Shown piece after piece: positions 43,744 through 52,998 of a DNA stretch of 64,000 bases. The stretch is from UBA11051 sp964390495 (GTDB lineage: Bacteria; Armatimonadota; Zipacnadia; Zipacnadales; UBA11051), in NCBI GenBank assembly GCA_964390495.1, contig CAYMIN010000017.1:1-64000 (forward strand), given 5' to 3'. Made by a program: the position numbers and the translations under genes. Position 1 is the stretch's first letter. The number at the start of each line of letters is the position of its first letter. The notes under the pieces were generated by a model. The model was not told the DNA's origin and searched no databases. It saw nothing but the letters and a program-made list of their open reading frames with translations.

Positions 43744-44907
43744 ATGGCCTCTCCGGAAATGACTTCACGCGAGAGAATCCTGGCCGCCTTGAGGCGCGAG
43801 CCGGTGGACTATGTGCCATGCTCACCCTCATTCAATCCCCTGGACGAGAAATCGCGGATCGGCCGCACCTACCAATTCCCCTGGGGACCGTCGGCGCGCG
43901 AGCAGATCGAGTATCTCATCAACGAACTCGGCGTGGACCCGGTGGTACATGTCGGCCTGGGCGGCTCGCAGATGTCACCCGGGGTGTCGAGCAAGGTGTG
44001 GATGGAGGATAGCGTCATCCACAAGCTCTATGCCACTCCCGCCGGCGAAGTCGAGGCGGCTATCGAGTATGATGACCGCTGGCCTCACGGCTATGACATC
44101 CCCTTCTACAGCGACTTCCTTCCCGCGCATTACACCAAGCCCTGGATTGAGACCGAGCAGGACCTGGAATGCTTCCGCCATATCTTGCAGCCGGTGGACT
44201 ATGCGGCGAAGCGCGACGCGATCCACTTCAACTTCAATGAGGCCAAGCGGCTGCTTGCCGACAAGTGGAACCTCGCGACCAGGGCCGGCTGCGGGACCGG
44301 GCTGACCGGCGGATTGCAGCTCTTCGGGCCTACCCAGTTGTGCATGATGACGCTGGATCAGCCCGAGTTGGTGCACGGCTACCTCGACCTCGAGCACCAG
44401 GTCACCCTGCGCAATCTCGAAATCGCTGCCGACCTCGGCGTGGACATCGTCACCCGCAACGGTTTCTACGAGACCTCCGACTTCTACAGCCCGGCGATGC
44501 TGCAGGAGTTCCTCTACGACCGGCTGCAGGCCGAGATCGCCCTCGCCCACCAGGGCGGCATCCTGGTCACCTACACCGTCCACACCGGCGTCATGCCGAT
44601 GCTTGAGTACCTGCGGCGACTCGATCTCGACTGCCTCGATTCCATCGGCCTCGGCTTTCATGGGGTGGACCTGGAGGCAATCCGCGATTCGCAGGAGGGT
44701 ACGAAGAGCTTCTGGATCGGCCCCGACAACACGCACCACACCAACGCCGAGGACCCGGAAGTGATGCGCGAGGTGGTGCGGCAGGTTTTCCGCGTGCTGG
44801 GCACGACCGGTGTGATACTGGGCTCCTGCCCGTCAATCCACGGGCCGAATCCGTGGGCAAACACTCTGGCGATGGTTGACGAGTGGAAGAAGCTGCGGGG
44901 CGGCTAG
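43744..44907 (+). CDS. Uroporphyrinogen decarboxylase-family protein
   Basis: The 387-residue product matches the UroD-like superfamily that in heterotrophs includes methyltransferases such as MtaA-like proteins. It has an N-terminal SRERILAALRREPVDYVP, the characteristic opening, then a TIM-barrel core. The late part carries HTGVMPMLEYL and the C-terminal GVILGSCPSIHGPNPWAN, with a possible catalytic Asp/His set. No heme genes are nearby, so it is unlikely to be hemE; a methyl-transfer role is inferred. ATG 43744 is chosen. Confidence 0.8.
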   Translation: MASPEMTSRERILAALRREPVDYVPCSPSFNPLDEKSRIGRTYQFPWGPSAREQIEYLINELGVDPVVHVGLGGSQMSPGVSSKVWMEDSVIHKLYATPAGEVEAAIEYDDRWPHGYDIPFYSDFLPAHYTKPWIETEQDLECFRHILQPVDYAAKRDAIHFNFNEAKRLLADKWNLATRAGCGTGLTGGLQLFGPTQLCMMTLDQPELVHGYLDLEHQVTLRNLEIAADLGVDIVTRNGFYETSDFYSPAMLQEFLYDRLQAEIALAHQGGILVTYTVHTGVMPMLEYLRRLDLDCLDSIGLGFHGVDLEAIRDSQEGTKSFWIGPDNTHHTNAEDPEVMREVVRQVFRVLGTTGVILGSCPSIHGPNPWANTLAMVDEWKKLRGG

Positions 44908-44916
44908 GGCTATGTC

Positions 44917-46092
44917 TCAGGTCACGATCAGCCGCAGGGCGAGGTTCTCGGCGGCCAGGCGCAAATTGGCATTCTGCCCCAGTTGACCGTGCATTCGCTG
45001 CAGGTGCTGGCAGGCCGCCTGGCATTTCTTGGCATCGTAGCGCCCCGCCAGGCCGCGCAACTGCTCGGCCCGGTCTATGTTGATAATCCCCTCCGCGCCG
45101 GCCTCTGAGGCCAGCAGCAGCAGGTCGCGGAACCAGGTCGCCAGAATGTCCAGCAGATCGTGCATGCTGGTGCGCAGGATGCGGTCGCGGCTGGCTTTGA
45201 GGGCTTTCTCTGCCAGCTCCGCCTCATTGGTGGCCAGCCACCATCTCTCCGCCGCATCCACCAGCAGTTCGCCGCCCCGCAGACACTCCACCCAGTCTGC
45301 CTGGGCCAGCCGCACGCACAGGTCCAGCAGATCGCTGCGTATCTGCAGCACCTCCGGTTGCTGCAGCAGCTTGATCGCCCAGCCGATCCGTCCGCTTGAC
45401 ATCGCCACGATTGACTGGATCTGCTCGGCGCTGACTTGCGGGTAACGGCTTGCCAGAAAATCACGGGCTACCCCGGCGGGCACCGGATGGAAGTTGACTA
45501 CCTGGCACCGCGACACGATCGTGGGCAGCAGGTCATTGGGGCTGGCAGTCGTCAGAACGAAGGTGGTCGCCGCCGACGGCTCTTCCAGGGTCTTGAGGAA
45601 GGCATTGGCCGCCGCGATGTTCATAGTCTCGGCACTGGTTATTATGTAGATGCGTCGCCGGGCCTGATTGGTCATCAGCGAGGCGCTGCCGATAAGCTCC
45701 CGCACTTGCGAGATGCGAATCTCGGCGCCCTCCATCTGTACGAACTCGTCTTGCTTCTGACTGCGCTCAGCGGTTGCGGCATCAACTTCCGTCTCTTCGT
45801 CGTCTATCGCATCTATCCGCGTAACCGGCTGCACGATGCGGAAATCCGGGTGCGTGCCCTTCGCGATCCGCAGGCAGGAGCTGCACTGGTCACATGGCTG
45901 GATGTCATCTACGGTCTGCGGGTCGGTCAGGGCTTCGCAGTTGAGGGCCTTGGCCAACTCGACGGCGGCGAGGGTTTTGCCGACATTAGGCGGGCCCACG
46001 AACAGGTAGGCCTGGGGGATGCGGCCGGTCAGCACCGCCTTCTTCAGCACCTGCAAGGTGCCCTCATGGCCGGCTATCTGCGCAAAGCTCAT
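44917..46092 (-). CDS. holB: DNA polymerase III subunit delta prime
   Basis: AAA-type clamp-loader subunit. The 391-residue product starts MSFAQIAGHEGTLQVL with a Walker A-like GPPNVGKT, a zinc site from CDQCSSCLRI, and the SRC motif in TIVSRCQVVNFHP. Domain III follows with low complexity. The start overlaps the tmk stop by 4 bases (ATGA), as is usual for tmk-holB. Confidence 0.92.
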   Translation of the reverse strand: MSFAQIAGHEGTLQVLKKAVLTGRIPQAYLFVGPPNVGKTLAAVELAKALNCEALTDPQTVDDIQPCDQCSSCLRIAKGTHPDFRIVQPVTRIDAIDDEETEVDAATAERSQKQDEFVQMEGAEIRISQVRELIGSASLMTNQARRRIYIITSAETMNIAAANAFLKTLEEPSAATTFVLTTASPNDLLPTIVSRCQVVNFHPVPAGVARDFLASRYPQVSAEQIQSIVAMSSGRIGWAIKLLQQPEVLQIRSDLLDLCVRLAQADWVECLRGGELLVDAAERWWLATNEAELAEKALKASRDRILRTSMHDLLDILATWFRDLLLLASEAGAEGIINIDRAEQLRGLAGRYDAKKCQAACQHLQRMHGQLGQNANLRLAAENLALRLIVT

Positions 46093-46709
46093 CGCCTGAT
46101 GACCTTCTCCACAACTTGCATGATGTCTTGGTGGACCTTCTCGATGGGCGGATTGCTATCAATGACCACTGCCCGCTCGCCCAAGCGCCGCGTGTACTCG
46201 ATGAAGCCCTGCCGCACCCGCTCGTGGAAATCCTCGGTGTACTGCTCGATGCGGTCGAGGCGTTGTGGGTCCATCCGCCCGCGCGCGTGGGCCAGGTCAA
46301 TGTCTAGGACTACCAGCAGATCGGGCTGCAGGCCGCCGGTGGCAATGTCATTGAGCTGCTGCACCAGCTCGAAGCCGAGGCCGGCGGCGAAGCCCTGGTA
46401 CACTGCTGTAGAGGAGGCAAAGCGGTCACAGACGACGGTCTTACCCGCTTGCAGCGCCGGTATAATCAGGGTATTGACATGCTGGGCGCGGTCGGCGCAG
46501 AATAGTAGGGCCTCGGTGAGCGGGTTGAGTTCTCCGGTGGCAGGGCTAAGGAGCACCTGGCGTATTCGCTGTCCTGCCGGCGTGCCTCCCGGCTCGTGGG
46601 TGAGTATGAGGTCGGCACCACGTCGCCGCAGAGCTTTGGCAAGCAGCTTTGCTTGCGTCGTCTTGCCGCAGCCATCGGCACCATCCAGCACTATAAAGCA
46701 TGGCCCCAT
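46089..46709 (-). CDS. tmk: Thymidylate kinase
   Basis: Phosphorylates dTMP. The 206-residue product has the P-loop LDGADGCGKTTQA, the TMP-binding LTHEPGGTPAG, and the DRF motif VVCDRFASST. ATG 46709, preceded by GAGG, is chosen over an upstream extension to 46802 that runs through repeat-like sequence. It overlaps holB, the classic clamp-loader pairing. Confidence 0.94.
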   Translation of the reverse strand: MGPCFIVLDGADGCGKTTQAKLLAKALRRRGADLILTHEPGGTPAGQRIRQVLLSPATGELNPLTEALLFCADRAQHVNTLIIPALQAGKTVVCDRFASSTAVYQGFAAGLGFELVQQLNDIATGGLQPDLLVVLDIDLAHARGRMDPQRLDRIEQYTEDFHERVRQGFIEYTRRLGERAVVIDSNPPIEKVHQDIMQVVEKVIRR

Positions 46710-46744
46710 TGCATACCTCACTAGACGCAGCCCTCGCTCATCCC

Positions 46745-46771
46745 GTGGGTCGGGCATCCTGCCCGATGCGG
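46745..46771. repeat. Palindrome variant, CGGGCATCCTGCCCG
   Basis: GGGTCGGGCATCCTGCCCGATGCGG lies between the R3H ATPase and tmk. The stem CGGGCA/TGCCCG is like the family at 12338 but with a different loop. Confidence 0.6.
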
Positions 46772-46812
46772 TGTCTGCCTTCTTCCTAACCCCCGCGATC
46801 ACTCCCCGACTA

Positions 46813-48345
46813 TCAGTCCGGGTATATCGTTACCCGGCGGCGGGGTTCCCTGCCGACGCTGCCGGAGCGGAAATTGTGCTTGCCGGCCAGCTCGTGCTGC
46901 AGCCGCCGGATGTAGGCGTTCTGCGGCAGCAGCTCCACCGCCTGGTTCGTCCGCGTGACCTCTTCGATGGCTTCCTCGACCTGCCGCAGGGCGAACTCCT
47001 CGAGCGAGCCGTTGGCTGTGCCGAATAGCTCCCGCAGCGCCTCGTAGATCTGCGCGTAGCTGTTGCTGCGCACGGTCATAACCCGCCGCCGGTTGGTGCT
47101 ATAGGCCGAAAGCTCGGCGGCGTGGTTCTGGGAGCCGAGGATAATGTCGGCTTCGGCGGGGTCCTTGACGAGCGTTATATCGGCGCGCAGCTCCCGCACG
47201 GCCCTTTCCACCTTGTTGCGCGTCAGTCCCTTGATGAAGAGCTGGTGGTGGTCGGTGAGCTGCTGAGCGTGATGAATCTCCCGCCGCAGTCGCGCCAGTT
47301 CACGGTCGTTGGGATCGGCCGGCGCCGGCGTCAGTTCGGCTTCCCTGATGACCTCGACCTCTCCGTCAGCGCCTGTCTGCCTGATTTCGGGAGCCACCGG
47401 CTCGCCCAGCAGGATGCGGTCAACGGTGGCGGCGACGTCGTGATAGATACCCACACGGTGCAGGCCCTCGAGCTGCACGGCGACCGAGAACGTCGGCGGC
47501 GCTTGGCGCTCCAGCACCACCTTTTGGGTTCCGCGCCGGCGGGCTTCGTCATCCCCCAGCGTAACCGCCTGGATGCCTCCGACCAGGTCGGCCAGGGTCG
47601 GGTTCGCCATCAGATTCTCCAGCGCGTTACCGTGGGCGGTGGCGATCAGTTGCACCCCACGTTCGGCGATGGTGCGGGCAGCGGCGGCTTCGGCTTCGTT
47701 GCCGATCTCATCAATCACCACCACCTCGGGCATGTGGTTCTCGACGGCCTGGATCATGATATCGTGTTGCTGGCAGCCGTTGGGCACCTGCATGCGCCGC
47801 GCCCGGCCGATTGCCGGATGCGGAATATCACCGTCACCGGCGATTTCGTTATTGGTATCAACGATGACGACCCGCTTGTCGAACTCGGAGGCCAGGACTC
47901 TGGCGACCTCGCGCAGCTTGGTGGTTTTGCCGATCCCGGGCGGGCCGAGAAACAGCACGCTCTCGCCGGACTCGATGACATCACTGACGATATCTATGGT
48001 GCCATATACCGCCCGGCCCACGCGGCAGGTCAGACCGACAATGTTGCCGAGGCGGTTGCGTATCGCCGAGATGCGGTGAAGGGTGCGCTCGATGCCGGCA
48101 CGGTTGTCGCGGTCGAATTCGCCGATATTGGTCACTACCTGCTGGATGTCTGCGGGGGTTGCCTGGTCCTCGCCGAGCACCTCGAAGCTGCCGGGGAAGC
48201 GTGCCTCCAGAGGGCGTCCCAGATCTATGATTACCTCAACCAACTCGCCCAGACGCGGGTGGCCTTTGAGCCTCTCCCTAACCTGTTCAGGGAGTACCTC
48301 GAGGAGCTGCTCCATATCGTCGGTGATTGTCTCTACCGGGGCCAT
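46813..48345 (-). CDS. AAA ATPase with R3H domain (SpoIIIAA-like)
   Basis: The product, about 510 residues, has a Walker A motif FLGPPGIGKTTKLRE near residue 130, a Walker B-like VVVIDEIGNEAEA, and an ATPase core like that of SpoIIIAA/R3H-type plant and cyanobacterial proteins. The C-terminus holds an R3H nucleic-acid-binding domain, recognised by YIRRLQHELAGKHNFRSGSVG and EPRRRVTIYP. A helical linker (about residues 365-470) separates them. It lies upstream of tmk. The exact cellular role of this group is not settled. Confidence 0.88.
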   Translation of the reverse strand: MAPVETITDDMEQLLEVLPEQVRERLKGHPRLGELVEVIIDLGRPLEARFPGSFEVLGEDQATPADIQQVVTNIGEFDRDNRAGIERTLHRISAIRNRLGNIVGLTCRVGRAVYGTIDIVSDVIESGESVLFLGPPGIGKTTKLREVARVLASEFDKRVVIVDTNNEIAGDGDIPHPAIGRARRMQVPNGCQQHDIMIQAVENHMPEVVVIDEIGNEAEAAAARTIAERGVQLIATAHGNALENLMANPTLADLVGGIQAVTLGDDEARRRGTQKVVLERQAPPTFSVAVQLEGLHRVGIYHDVAATVDRILLGEPVAPEIRQTGADGEVEVIREAELTPAPADPNDRELARLRREIHHAQQLTDHHQLFIKGLTRNKVERAVRELRADITLVKDPAEADIILGSQNHAAELSAYSTNRRRVMTVRSNSYAQIYEALRELFGTANGSLEEFALRQVEEAIEEVTRTNQAVELLPQNAYIRRLQHELAGKHNFRSGSVGREPRRRVTIYPD

Positions 48346-48488
48346 TGCCGCAGCTTCAGTCCTTCCGCAGGCAGTACGGGGGGCAGTTCTGATAGGTGTC
48401 AAGGTAAAAGATGCCGTCGCGGGGCCCGACCGGCAAGCATGCCATGCAGCGAGAAAGCCGCGATTGCCCGCCCGGTGCAGCGATGCAG

Positions 48489-49352
48489 CTATGCATCAGC
48501 GAGGAACTCATCAACCGTGAGGCCATGCTGCTCAAGATGCGCGATGAACCACGTGCGGACGTTGGTGTACGCCTCTTCGTAGTCAGCGAACTGATCCTGT
48601 GTATACTGGTAGGGCGAGCTGCCCTTGCCGGTGCATACCAGCACCGTGTCCTCGGGACCAGCTATCAACCCCTCTCCTAGGATGTCTCTCAGGGCTTCGT
48701 GTTCCAGTAGCATTCGTGGCGTCGGGTGCAGTTTCCACGCGCTAAGGTATCTGGGCGCAGAGTACTCGAACATCTCACGGTAACAATCCACCTCGAGCCT
48801 CGCGATACCCATTGGGTCCGATGTCAGGTAGTGGTGCAGCAGGCTAGCCCATTGCTGCCTCAGGTACTTCTCAATGTCTTCATAGTTCGAGAAGGTGGCA
48901 ATTGCGTTGCTCACCTGCCTCGTCACGATATCCTCGATGAACCCGAATATTCGCGTGTCCTCTGTCTTGTCGTACGTAATCGCGTTTGCGTCCTTTGCCT
49001 CGCTTTTGTTCTTCTTGTAGATCCTATAGTCATGGTGGACGTCTTGGTCCACCAGTACGTATGTCAAGAGACCTTCATCTATGGCGCGATCGTACTCGGC
49101 CTTAGTAACGGACTTGCCTGTTCCTGAATACTCGCTTCCCCACCTACCACCGATAAGCAACACAAAGATGTGACAGCTGGCGACCGCAGCCAGACATGAA
49201 TCCTGTACATTCTGTCCCTCGCGATAGAAAACCTCACCTTCTTCGCTCCGCACGGGCTCGTATCCCATGTTCTCTATGAATTGATCCAAGTCGTCGCGAA
49301 TTGGTGCCAGGTCATAGCACGTAGAACTAATAAACACTCTAGGCTTCGGCAC
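48489..49352 (-). CDS. DUF4062-domain protein (candidate defence factor)
   Basis: The 287-residue product starts with the DUF4062 hallmark RVFISSTCYDLAPIRDDLDQ. The same domain contains FIENMGYEPVRSEEGEVFY, DSCLAAVASCHIFVLLIGG and TKAEYDRAIDEGLLTYVLVD. The domain is TIR-like and often found in anti-phage or NACHT-type proteins, but here no effector or ATPase domain is fused; the C-terminal 150 residues are helical and unrecognised. Its codon use is visibly less GC-rich (AGA, ATA, TCA codons) than neighbours, suggesting transfer. GTG 49352 follows AGGAG. Confidence 0.75.
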   Translation of the reverse strand: MPKPRVFISSTCYDLAPIRDDLDQFIENMGYEPVRSEEGEVFYREGQNVQDSCLAAVASCHIFVLLIGGRWGSEYSGTGKSVTKAEYDRAIDEGLLTYVLVDQDVHHDYRIYKKNKSEAKDANAITYDKTEDTRIFGFIEDIVTRQVSNAIATFSNYEDIEKYLRQQWASLLHHYLTSDPMGIARLEVDCYREMFEYSAPRYLSAWKLHPTPRMLLEHEALRDILGEGLIAGPEDTVLVCTGKGSSPYQYTQDQFADYEEAYTNVRTWFIAHLEQHGLTVDEFLADA

Positions 49353-49456
49353 GTCAGTACTCCTCTTATGCGCTCTGCAACTCTCTTGTTGGCGAGGGTG
49401 GTGCAATGGGCGTCAGCACACACCATTATACTTTCAACAGTGTCAGTCCGCAACAG

Positions 49457-50572
49457 CTACGTGTTTGCCCCGCGTGCGGTAATCCGCCAGACATCCCGCA
49501 CGTGGCCGTCCTCCACGACGTACATGTAATCATACAGGTTCAGGCAGGTGCAGATGCGGGGCGGGTAGATCTCCACCTGGTCGCCGATCTCCAGGTCGCC
49601 CTGCAGTCGCTGGCGGTCAATGTGACCGTGCTCGTCGTTGATCAGATACAGGTAGCCGCCCTCATGGCCCTTGAGCCAGCCATAGCCCTCCGTCACATCA
49701 CTTACCGCCTGGTCCAGGGCCTTCGCGCCGGCGTCGCAGATCAGCCGGTCCTCGGTCGGAACGCTGATGATGGTGCTCAGGACCGTGGCAGCCACATCAT
49801 CTCTGCTGCAGGCCCCCAGGTCAACCTGGTTGTGGTCGTTGAGGCAATAGGTGCCGCAGCGCACCTCAGTCAGCCCACAGCCCTTGCGGTAGCGGCCCGC
49901 AGTCGGGGTGCCGCCGCCGGAGACCACCGTGACCTCGAAATCGGCGGCGCGCAGAGCCTCGGCGACCGCACTCAGTCTGCGGCCCTCCTCAGCCGCGCAC
50001 TCGACCCGCTCCGCTTCGGTGCGGGTGCCGTACATCAGCTTGCCGGCGTAGCTCATGATGCCCTTGAGTTGCAGGGCCGGGAAGCGCTGGAGGGCCTCGG
50101 CAAATTCCACCGCCGCCTCCGGCTGTACTCCCGCGCGCCGGGAGCCGATGTCAACCTCGATGACGACCTCCAGCTTCATGCCGGCGGCGGCGAAGGCGTC
50201 GTTCATCTGGGTCGCCGAGGCGAGGCTCTCGACCGCCACCGAGAGGCGCGGCACCTGCTTGGCCAGCGCCACCAGTCGCGCCATCTTGGTCGCCCCGACC
50301 AGGCTGTAGGCGATAAACAGGTCCTCGATACCTGCCGCTGCCATCGCCTCCGCTTCACCCAGCTTGGCGCAGGTGAGGCCGATGGCTCCGGCCCGGATCT
50401 GCATATGGGCGATCTGGGGGGTCTTATGGGACTTCATGTGCGGGCGCAGCGCAATTTCCGCCGCATCGCTGGCCTGCTGCAAGCGCTCGATGTTACGCCG
50501 CAGGATTGCGTAATCAATCAGCAGAGCCGGCGTATCTATGCACGAAACAGGCATACCCAACAGTGATTTCAT
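49457..50572 (-). CDS. D-threonine aldolase/D-serine dehydratase-like PLP enzyme
   Basis: Fold-type III PLP enzyme with an alanine-racemase-like barrel. The 371-residue product has the PLP-lysine motif RPHMKSHKTPQIA near residue 47, TCAKLGEAEAMA, VSGGGTPTA phosphate loop, and a C-terminal metal site with His in NDEHGHI and Cys in CTCLNLYDYMYVV. These fit the DSD1/D-threonine aldolase group rather than alanine racemase. It may act on D-amino acids or related substrates in catabolism. Confidence 0.87.
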   Translation of the reverse strand: MKSLLGMPVSCIDTPALLIDYAILRRNIERLQQASDAAEIALRPHMKSHKTPQIAHMQIRAGAIGLTCAKLGEAEAMAAAGIEDLFIAYSLVGATKMARLVALAKQVPRLSVAVESLASATQMNDAFAAAGMKLEVVIEVDIGSRRAGVQPEAAVEFAEALQRFPALQLKGIMSYAGKLMYGTRTEAERVECAAEEGRRLSAVAEALRAADFEVTVVSGGGTPTAGRYRKGCGLTEVRCGTYCLNDHNQVDLGACSRDDVAATVLSTIISVPTEDRLICDAGAKALDQAVSDVTEGYGWLKGHEGGYLYLINDEHGHIDRQRLQGDLEIGDQVEIYPPRICTCLNLYDYMYVVEDGHVRDVWRITARGANT

Positions 50573-50780
50573 TCTTGACTCGCTCCTCGTCTCTTGGTGA
50601 TTCTTGCCAGTAGCTTTGACACGCCGTCACCGCCTGGGCCAGGTGACCTGCTACCCGGGTGCCCAGCCTGTGCGACACTTTCCCAGTAGGACAGGCGTTC
50701 CGCCGGTTGCGTGCTCGCTCGTGGTAAAGAGACCTGCGACAGGCTAGACGTGTGTCAATGCCGTGTTTCTCAACACTGTC

Positions 50781-50807
50781 GCGGGCTGGAAAGCCCGCGC
50801 CACGCGG
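50781..50807. repeat. Dispersed palindrome, CGGGCTGGAAAGCCCG family
   Basis: GCGGGCTGGAAAGCCCGC is followed by GCCACGCGG. Copy of the family at 12338, 20693 and 61995. Confidence 0.75.
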
Positions 50808-50874
50808 CTTTGGCCAATATGAAACAGGCATCTACAATTATTGTCGCACAGCTCCCGCTACCGAAATACGTTGG

Positions 50875-50898
50875 CGTAGCTCGGGGTTCCAGCCCGAG
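50875..50898. repeat. Palindrome related to the AGCTCGGGCT family
   Basis: CGTAGCTCGGGGTTCCAGCCC, continuing GAG, carries the CTCGGG and CCCGAG arms with a short loop. It resembles a reduced form of the element at 42006. Confidence 0.6.
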
Positions 50899-50943
50899 TC
50901 CGCTGTCCGTTGCTCCCCACGCTTGCGGCACAGCGACCAGGGC

Positions 50944-51606
50944 TTAGACTCCGCGGCGGGGGCATAGCTCATACACCACGCACTCCCCGCATTTGGGGCT
51001 GCGGGCGGTGCAGACTGCGCGACCATGCCGGATGAAAATGAAGGCCAGGTCCCAATCCTGCTGGGGGAAGACCTCCATCAGCCGCCGCTCGATCTTATCG
51101 GCGTTGTCCCAGCTCGCAGGCACCAGACCCATCCGCCTCGCCAGCCGCTGCACGTGCGTATCCACTACCACGCCATCGTGGGGACCGTCCGGCTTGATCG
51201 CCGCCTGCAAGACCACCGAGGCCGTTTTGCGCGCCACGCCCCGCAGGCTGGTCAGGTCCTCCATGGTCTGGGGCATTTCGCCGTCGAAGTCCTGCGCGAT
51301 ACGCTGGGCCGATTCGTGGATCGCGCGCGCCTTGTTGCGGAAAAAGCCGGTGGGCCGCACCAGCTCTTCCAGCTCCGCCCGGTCGGCCTCCGCGAAGTCG
51401 GCAATCGTCGGGTACCTCGCGAACAGCTCCGGGGTGACCTGATTGACGCGCTCGTCAGTGCATTGAGCCGAGAGTATCGTCGCCACCAGCAGCTCCCAAG
51501 GGTCTTCGTACCGTAGGGCTGTTCTGGTCGGGCCGTATGCCTCGCGCAAGGCCGCCAGGATCTTGCCGGCCCGCTCGGCGATCTGTCTATTGCCTTCACG
51601 CGACAT
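50944..51606 (-). CDS. nth: Endonuclease III
   Basis: Base-excision repair glycosylase/AP lyase. The 220-residue product has the helix-hairpin-helix LRGVARKTASVVL with catalytic Lys, and the catalytic Asp in VVVDTHVQRLARRMG. The [4Fe-4S] cluster loop C-x6-C-x2-C-x5-C is complete (CTARSPKCGECVVYELC). The hairpin reads LRGVARK rather than the usual LPGVGRK. Confidence 0.94.
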   Translation of the reverse strand: MSREGNRQIAERAGKILAALREAYGPTRTALRYEDPWELLVATILSAQCTDERVNQVTPELFARYPTIADFAEADRAELEELVRPTGFFRNKARAIHESAQRIAQDFDGEMPQTMEDLTSLRGVARKTASVVLQAAIKPDGPHDGVVVDTHVQRLARRMGLVPASWDNADKIERRLMEVFPQQDWDLAFIFIRHGRAVCTARSPKCGECVVYELCPRRGV

Positions 51607-51990
51607 TCCTGCAGCTCACCACCATTTGCCTCGCCCCACCACCACAGAGACAGCCCGTGACCGGGGCCGAAGCTGAGTGGGATGATTGGTGCTGAAGCTA
51701 CCTGGGTATAATCCTCACGCGTCGCTTTCGCCTTGACGCGCTGCCTGACCTTCCACATCGGCTCGAACCTGCTGCGACAAGGCGGCACAAGCATGCCTCT
51801 GCCGACGGTTGGGGACGCTTTTGGGATTTGAGCGTATCTTGAGAATACGGTGAGGGCACCTTGAGCGAAACCATGTTAAGCTATGAGGTCCTAGCGTCAA
51901 CCAAGGGGACTCTGGGCAAAGACTTGGGAAATCTACAGTCGGCTGTATGTCGTAAACGCCACATCACAGTCCGGTGAGGGGGAAGCGTAA
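51607..51990. other. Intergenic region before the pilin-FecR genes
   Basis: Nearly 400 bases with no gene. I find no strong promoter box pair. GAGGGGGAAG at 51976-51985 is the ribosome-binding site for the next gene. A regulatory RNA is possible but not recognised. Confidence 0.45.
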
Positions 51991-52998
51991 ATGTATATGA
52001 AGAACACCGGCCGTGGCTTTACTATCAGCGAACTGATTGCCAGCATGGGCGTGATTGCCGTCTTGGCGGCGATTCTATTTCCCGTATTCGCGGGCGCTCG
52101 GGATTCAGCCAGAATAGTTCGCTGTACCGCCAATCTCCACCAGATTGCGGTCGCGGCTCAGGTCTATTACCAGGACCACTACGGGCCACCGATGACCCCA
52201 CTCCCTGCCTCGTTGGGGCCCTACGTGGATAGCTCCGGCGTCTTCGTATGTCCCGCCGACCATGCCTCGACGGATAGCTACAGCGCCTTCTTTGTGGGCC
52301 GTCATAGCCCTGCCACAGCTACCGAATTCGTGGTCGGATGTCCGCGCCACAACAACGGGCGCAAGGCTGCAGCCATTTGCGGCAAGGCCAAGTCGGAAGT
52401 CGGTCTGGCCGGGGAGGTCAAGCACAACGGCGACACCATCCACCTGGGCGAGCCGGTTGAGGGCGGCGTCCTCACCTTCGCCGATGGTAGTGAGGTAAGC
52501 ATCCAGGATGGCCTCAGTGTCGTGGTACTGACCTCCGTCAGCACCGATCAGGGCCTGCACAGCGTCGTATGGGTTTCCGAAGGTAACGAGGGTTGCCTCG
52601 AGGCTACGGTCACGCCCGGCTCGCGGTTCGAAGTCTGCACTCCAGAAATAGTCGCCGCCGTCCGTGGCACCAGGTTCCGAGTTACGGTCTATAAGGACTA
52701 CGAAGCTTGCGGGCACCCGGCTAGCCACGTGATCGTGTACGAGGGCGAAGTCGCCGTCGAAGCCCGATTGCAGTCCGGGGAAGTAGTCTTGCGAGCAGAT
52801 GACGCCGTCCTCGTGAAAAGCACACTGGCTGCTGAGACCGTAGCCGAGGACGAAGGTGACCAAACTAGCGAGGCCGATGGAGACGACGATAGCCGCGACA
52901 ACAACGGCAACGCCTATGGCCGCGGTCACGGCCCTGGTCCGTGGCGTTTGGACAAATGGACCGAATGGTGGGCGAAGTGGTGGGACAGATGGTTCTGA
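51991..52998 (+). CDS. Prepilin-like protein fused to a FecR-like domain, paralogue 1
   Basis: The 335-residue product begins with a type IV prepilin leader: cleavage after Gly before FTISELIASMGVIAV, with Glu at +5, then a hydrophobic helix ending LFPVFAGARDSAR. A DUF1559-like middle part, with conserved Cys in VFVCPADH and VGCPRHNN, follows. Residues about 130-270 resemble FecR: TFADGSEVSIQDGLSVVVL, VTPGSRFEVCTPE and AAVRGTRFRVTV, then a VIVYEGEVAVEA strand. The tail is acidic, then Trp-rich (WTEWWAKWWDRWF). The pilin-FecR fusion is unusual. Surface sensing or matrix assembly is inference. Confidence 0.82.
   Translation: MYMKNTGRGFTISELIASMGVIAVLAAILFPVFAGARDSARIVRCTANLHQIAVAAQVYYQDHYGPPMTPLPASLGPYVDSSGVFVCPADHASTDSYSAFFVGRHSPATATEFVVGCPRHNNGRKAAAICGKAKSEVGLAGEVKHNGDTIHLGEPVEGGVLTFADGSEVSIQDGLSVVVLTSVSTDQGLHSVVWVSEGNEGCLEATVTPGSRFEVCTPEIVAAVRGTRFRVTVYKDYEACGHPASHVIVYEGEVAVEARLQSGEVVLRADDAVLVKSTLAAETVAEDEGDQTSEADGDDDSRDNNGNAYGRGHGPGPWRLDKWTEWWAKWWDRWF

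Larger units (their letters stand above)
50573..50943. other. Intergenic stretch with repeats
   Basis: About 370 bases without a gene between the D-threonine aldolase-like gene and nth. The right part holds two palindromes (50781-50807 and 50875-50898). I see no convincing promoter or RNA. Confidence 0.55.

Noticed and set aside
46710..46802. N-terminal extension of thymidylate kinase
   Set aside because: It runs through a palindromic repeat, and the standard Tmk start with ribosome-binding site is at 46709.
45436..48582. Very long plus-strand frames opposite holB, tmk and the R3H ATPase
   Set aside because: Shadow frames of GC-rich genes. The minus-strand proteins have complete family motifs; these do not.
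49406..50566. 386-codon plus-strand frame opposite the D-threonine aldolase-like gene
   Set aside because: Overlaps a well supported gene and has no recognisable domain.
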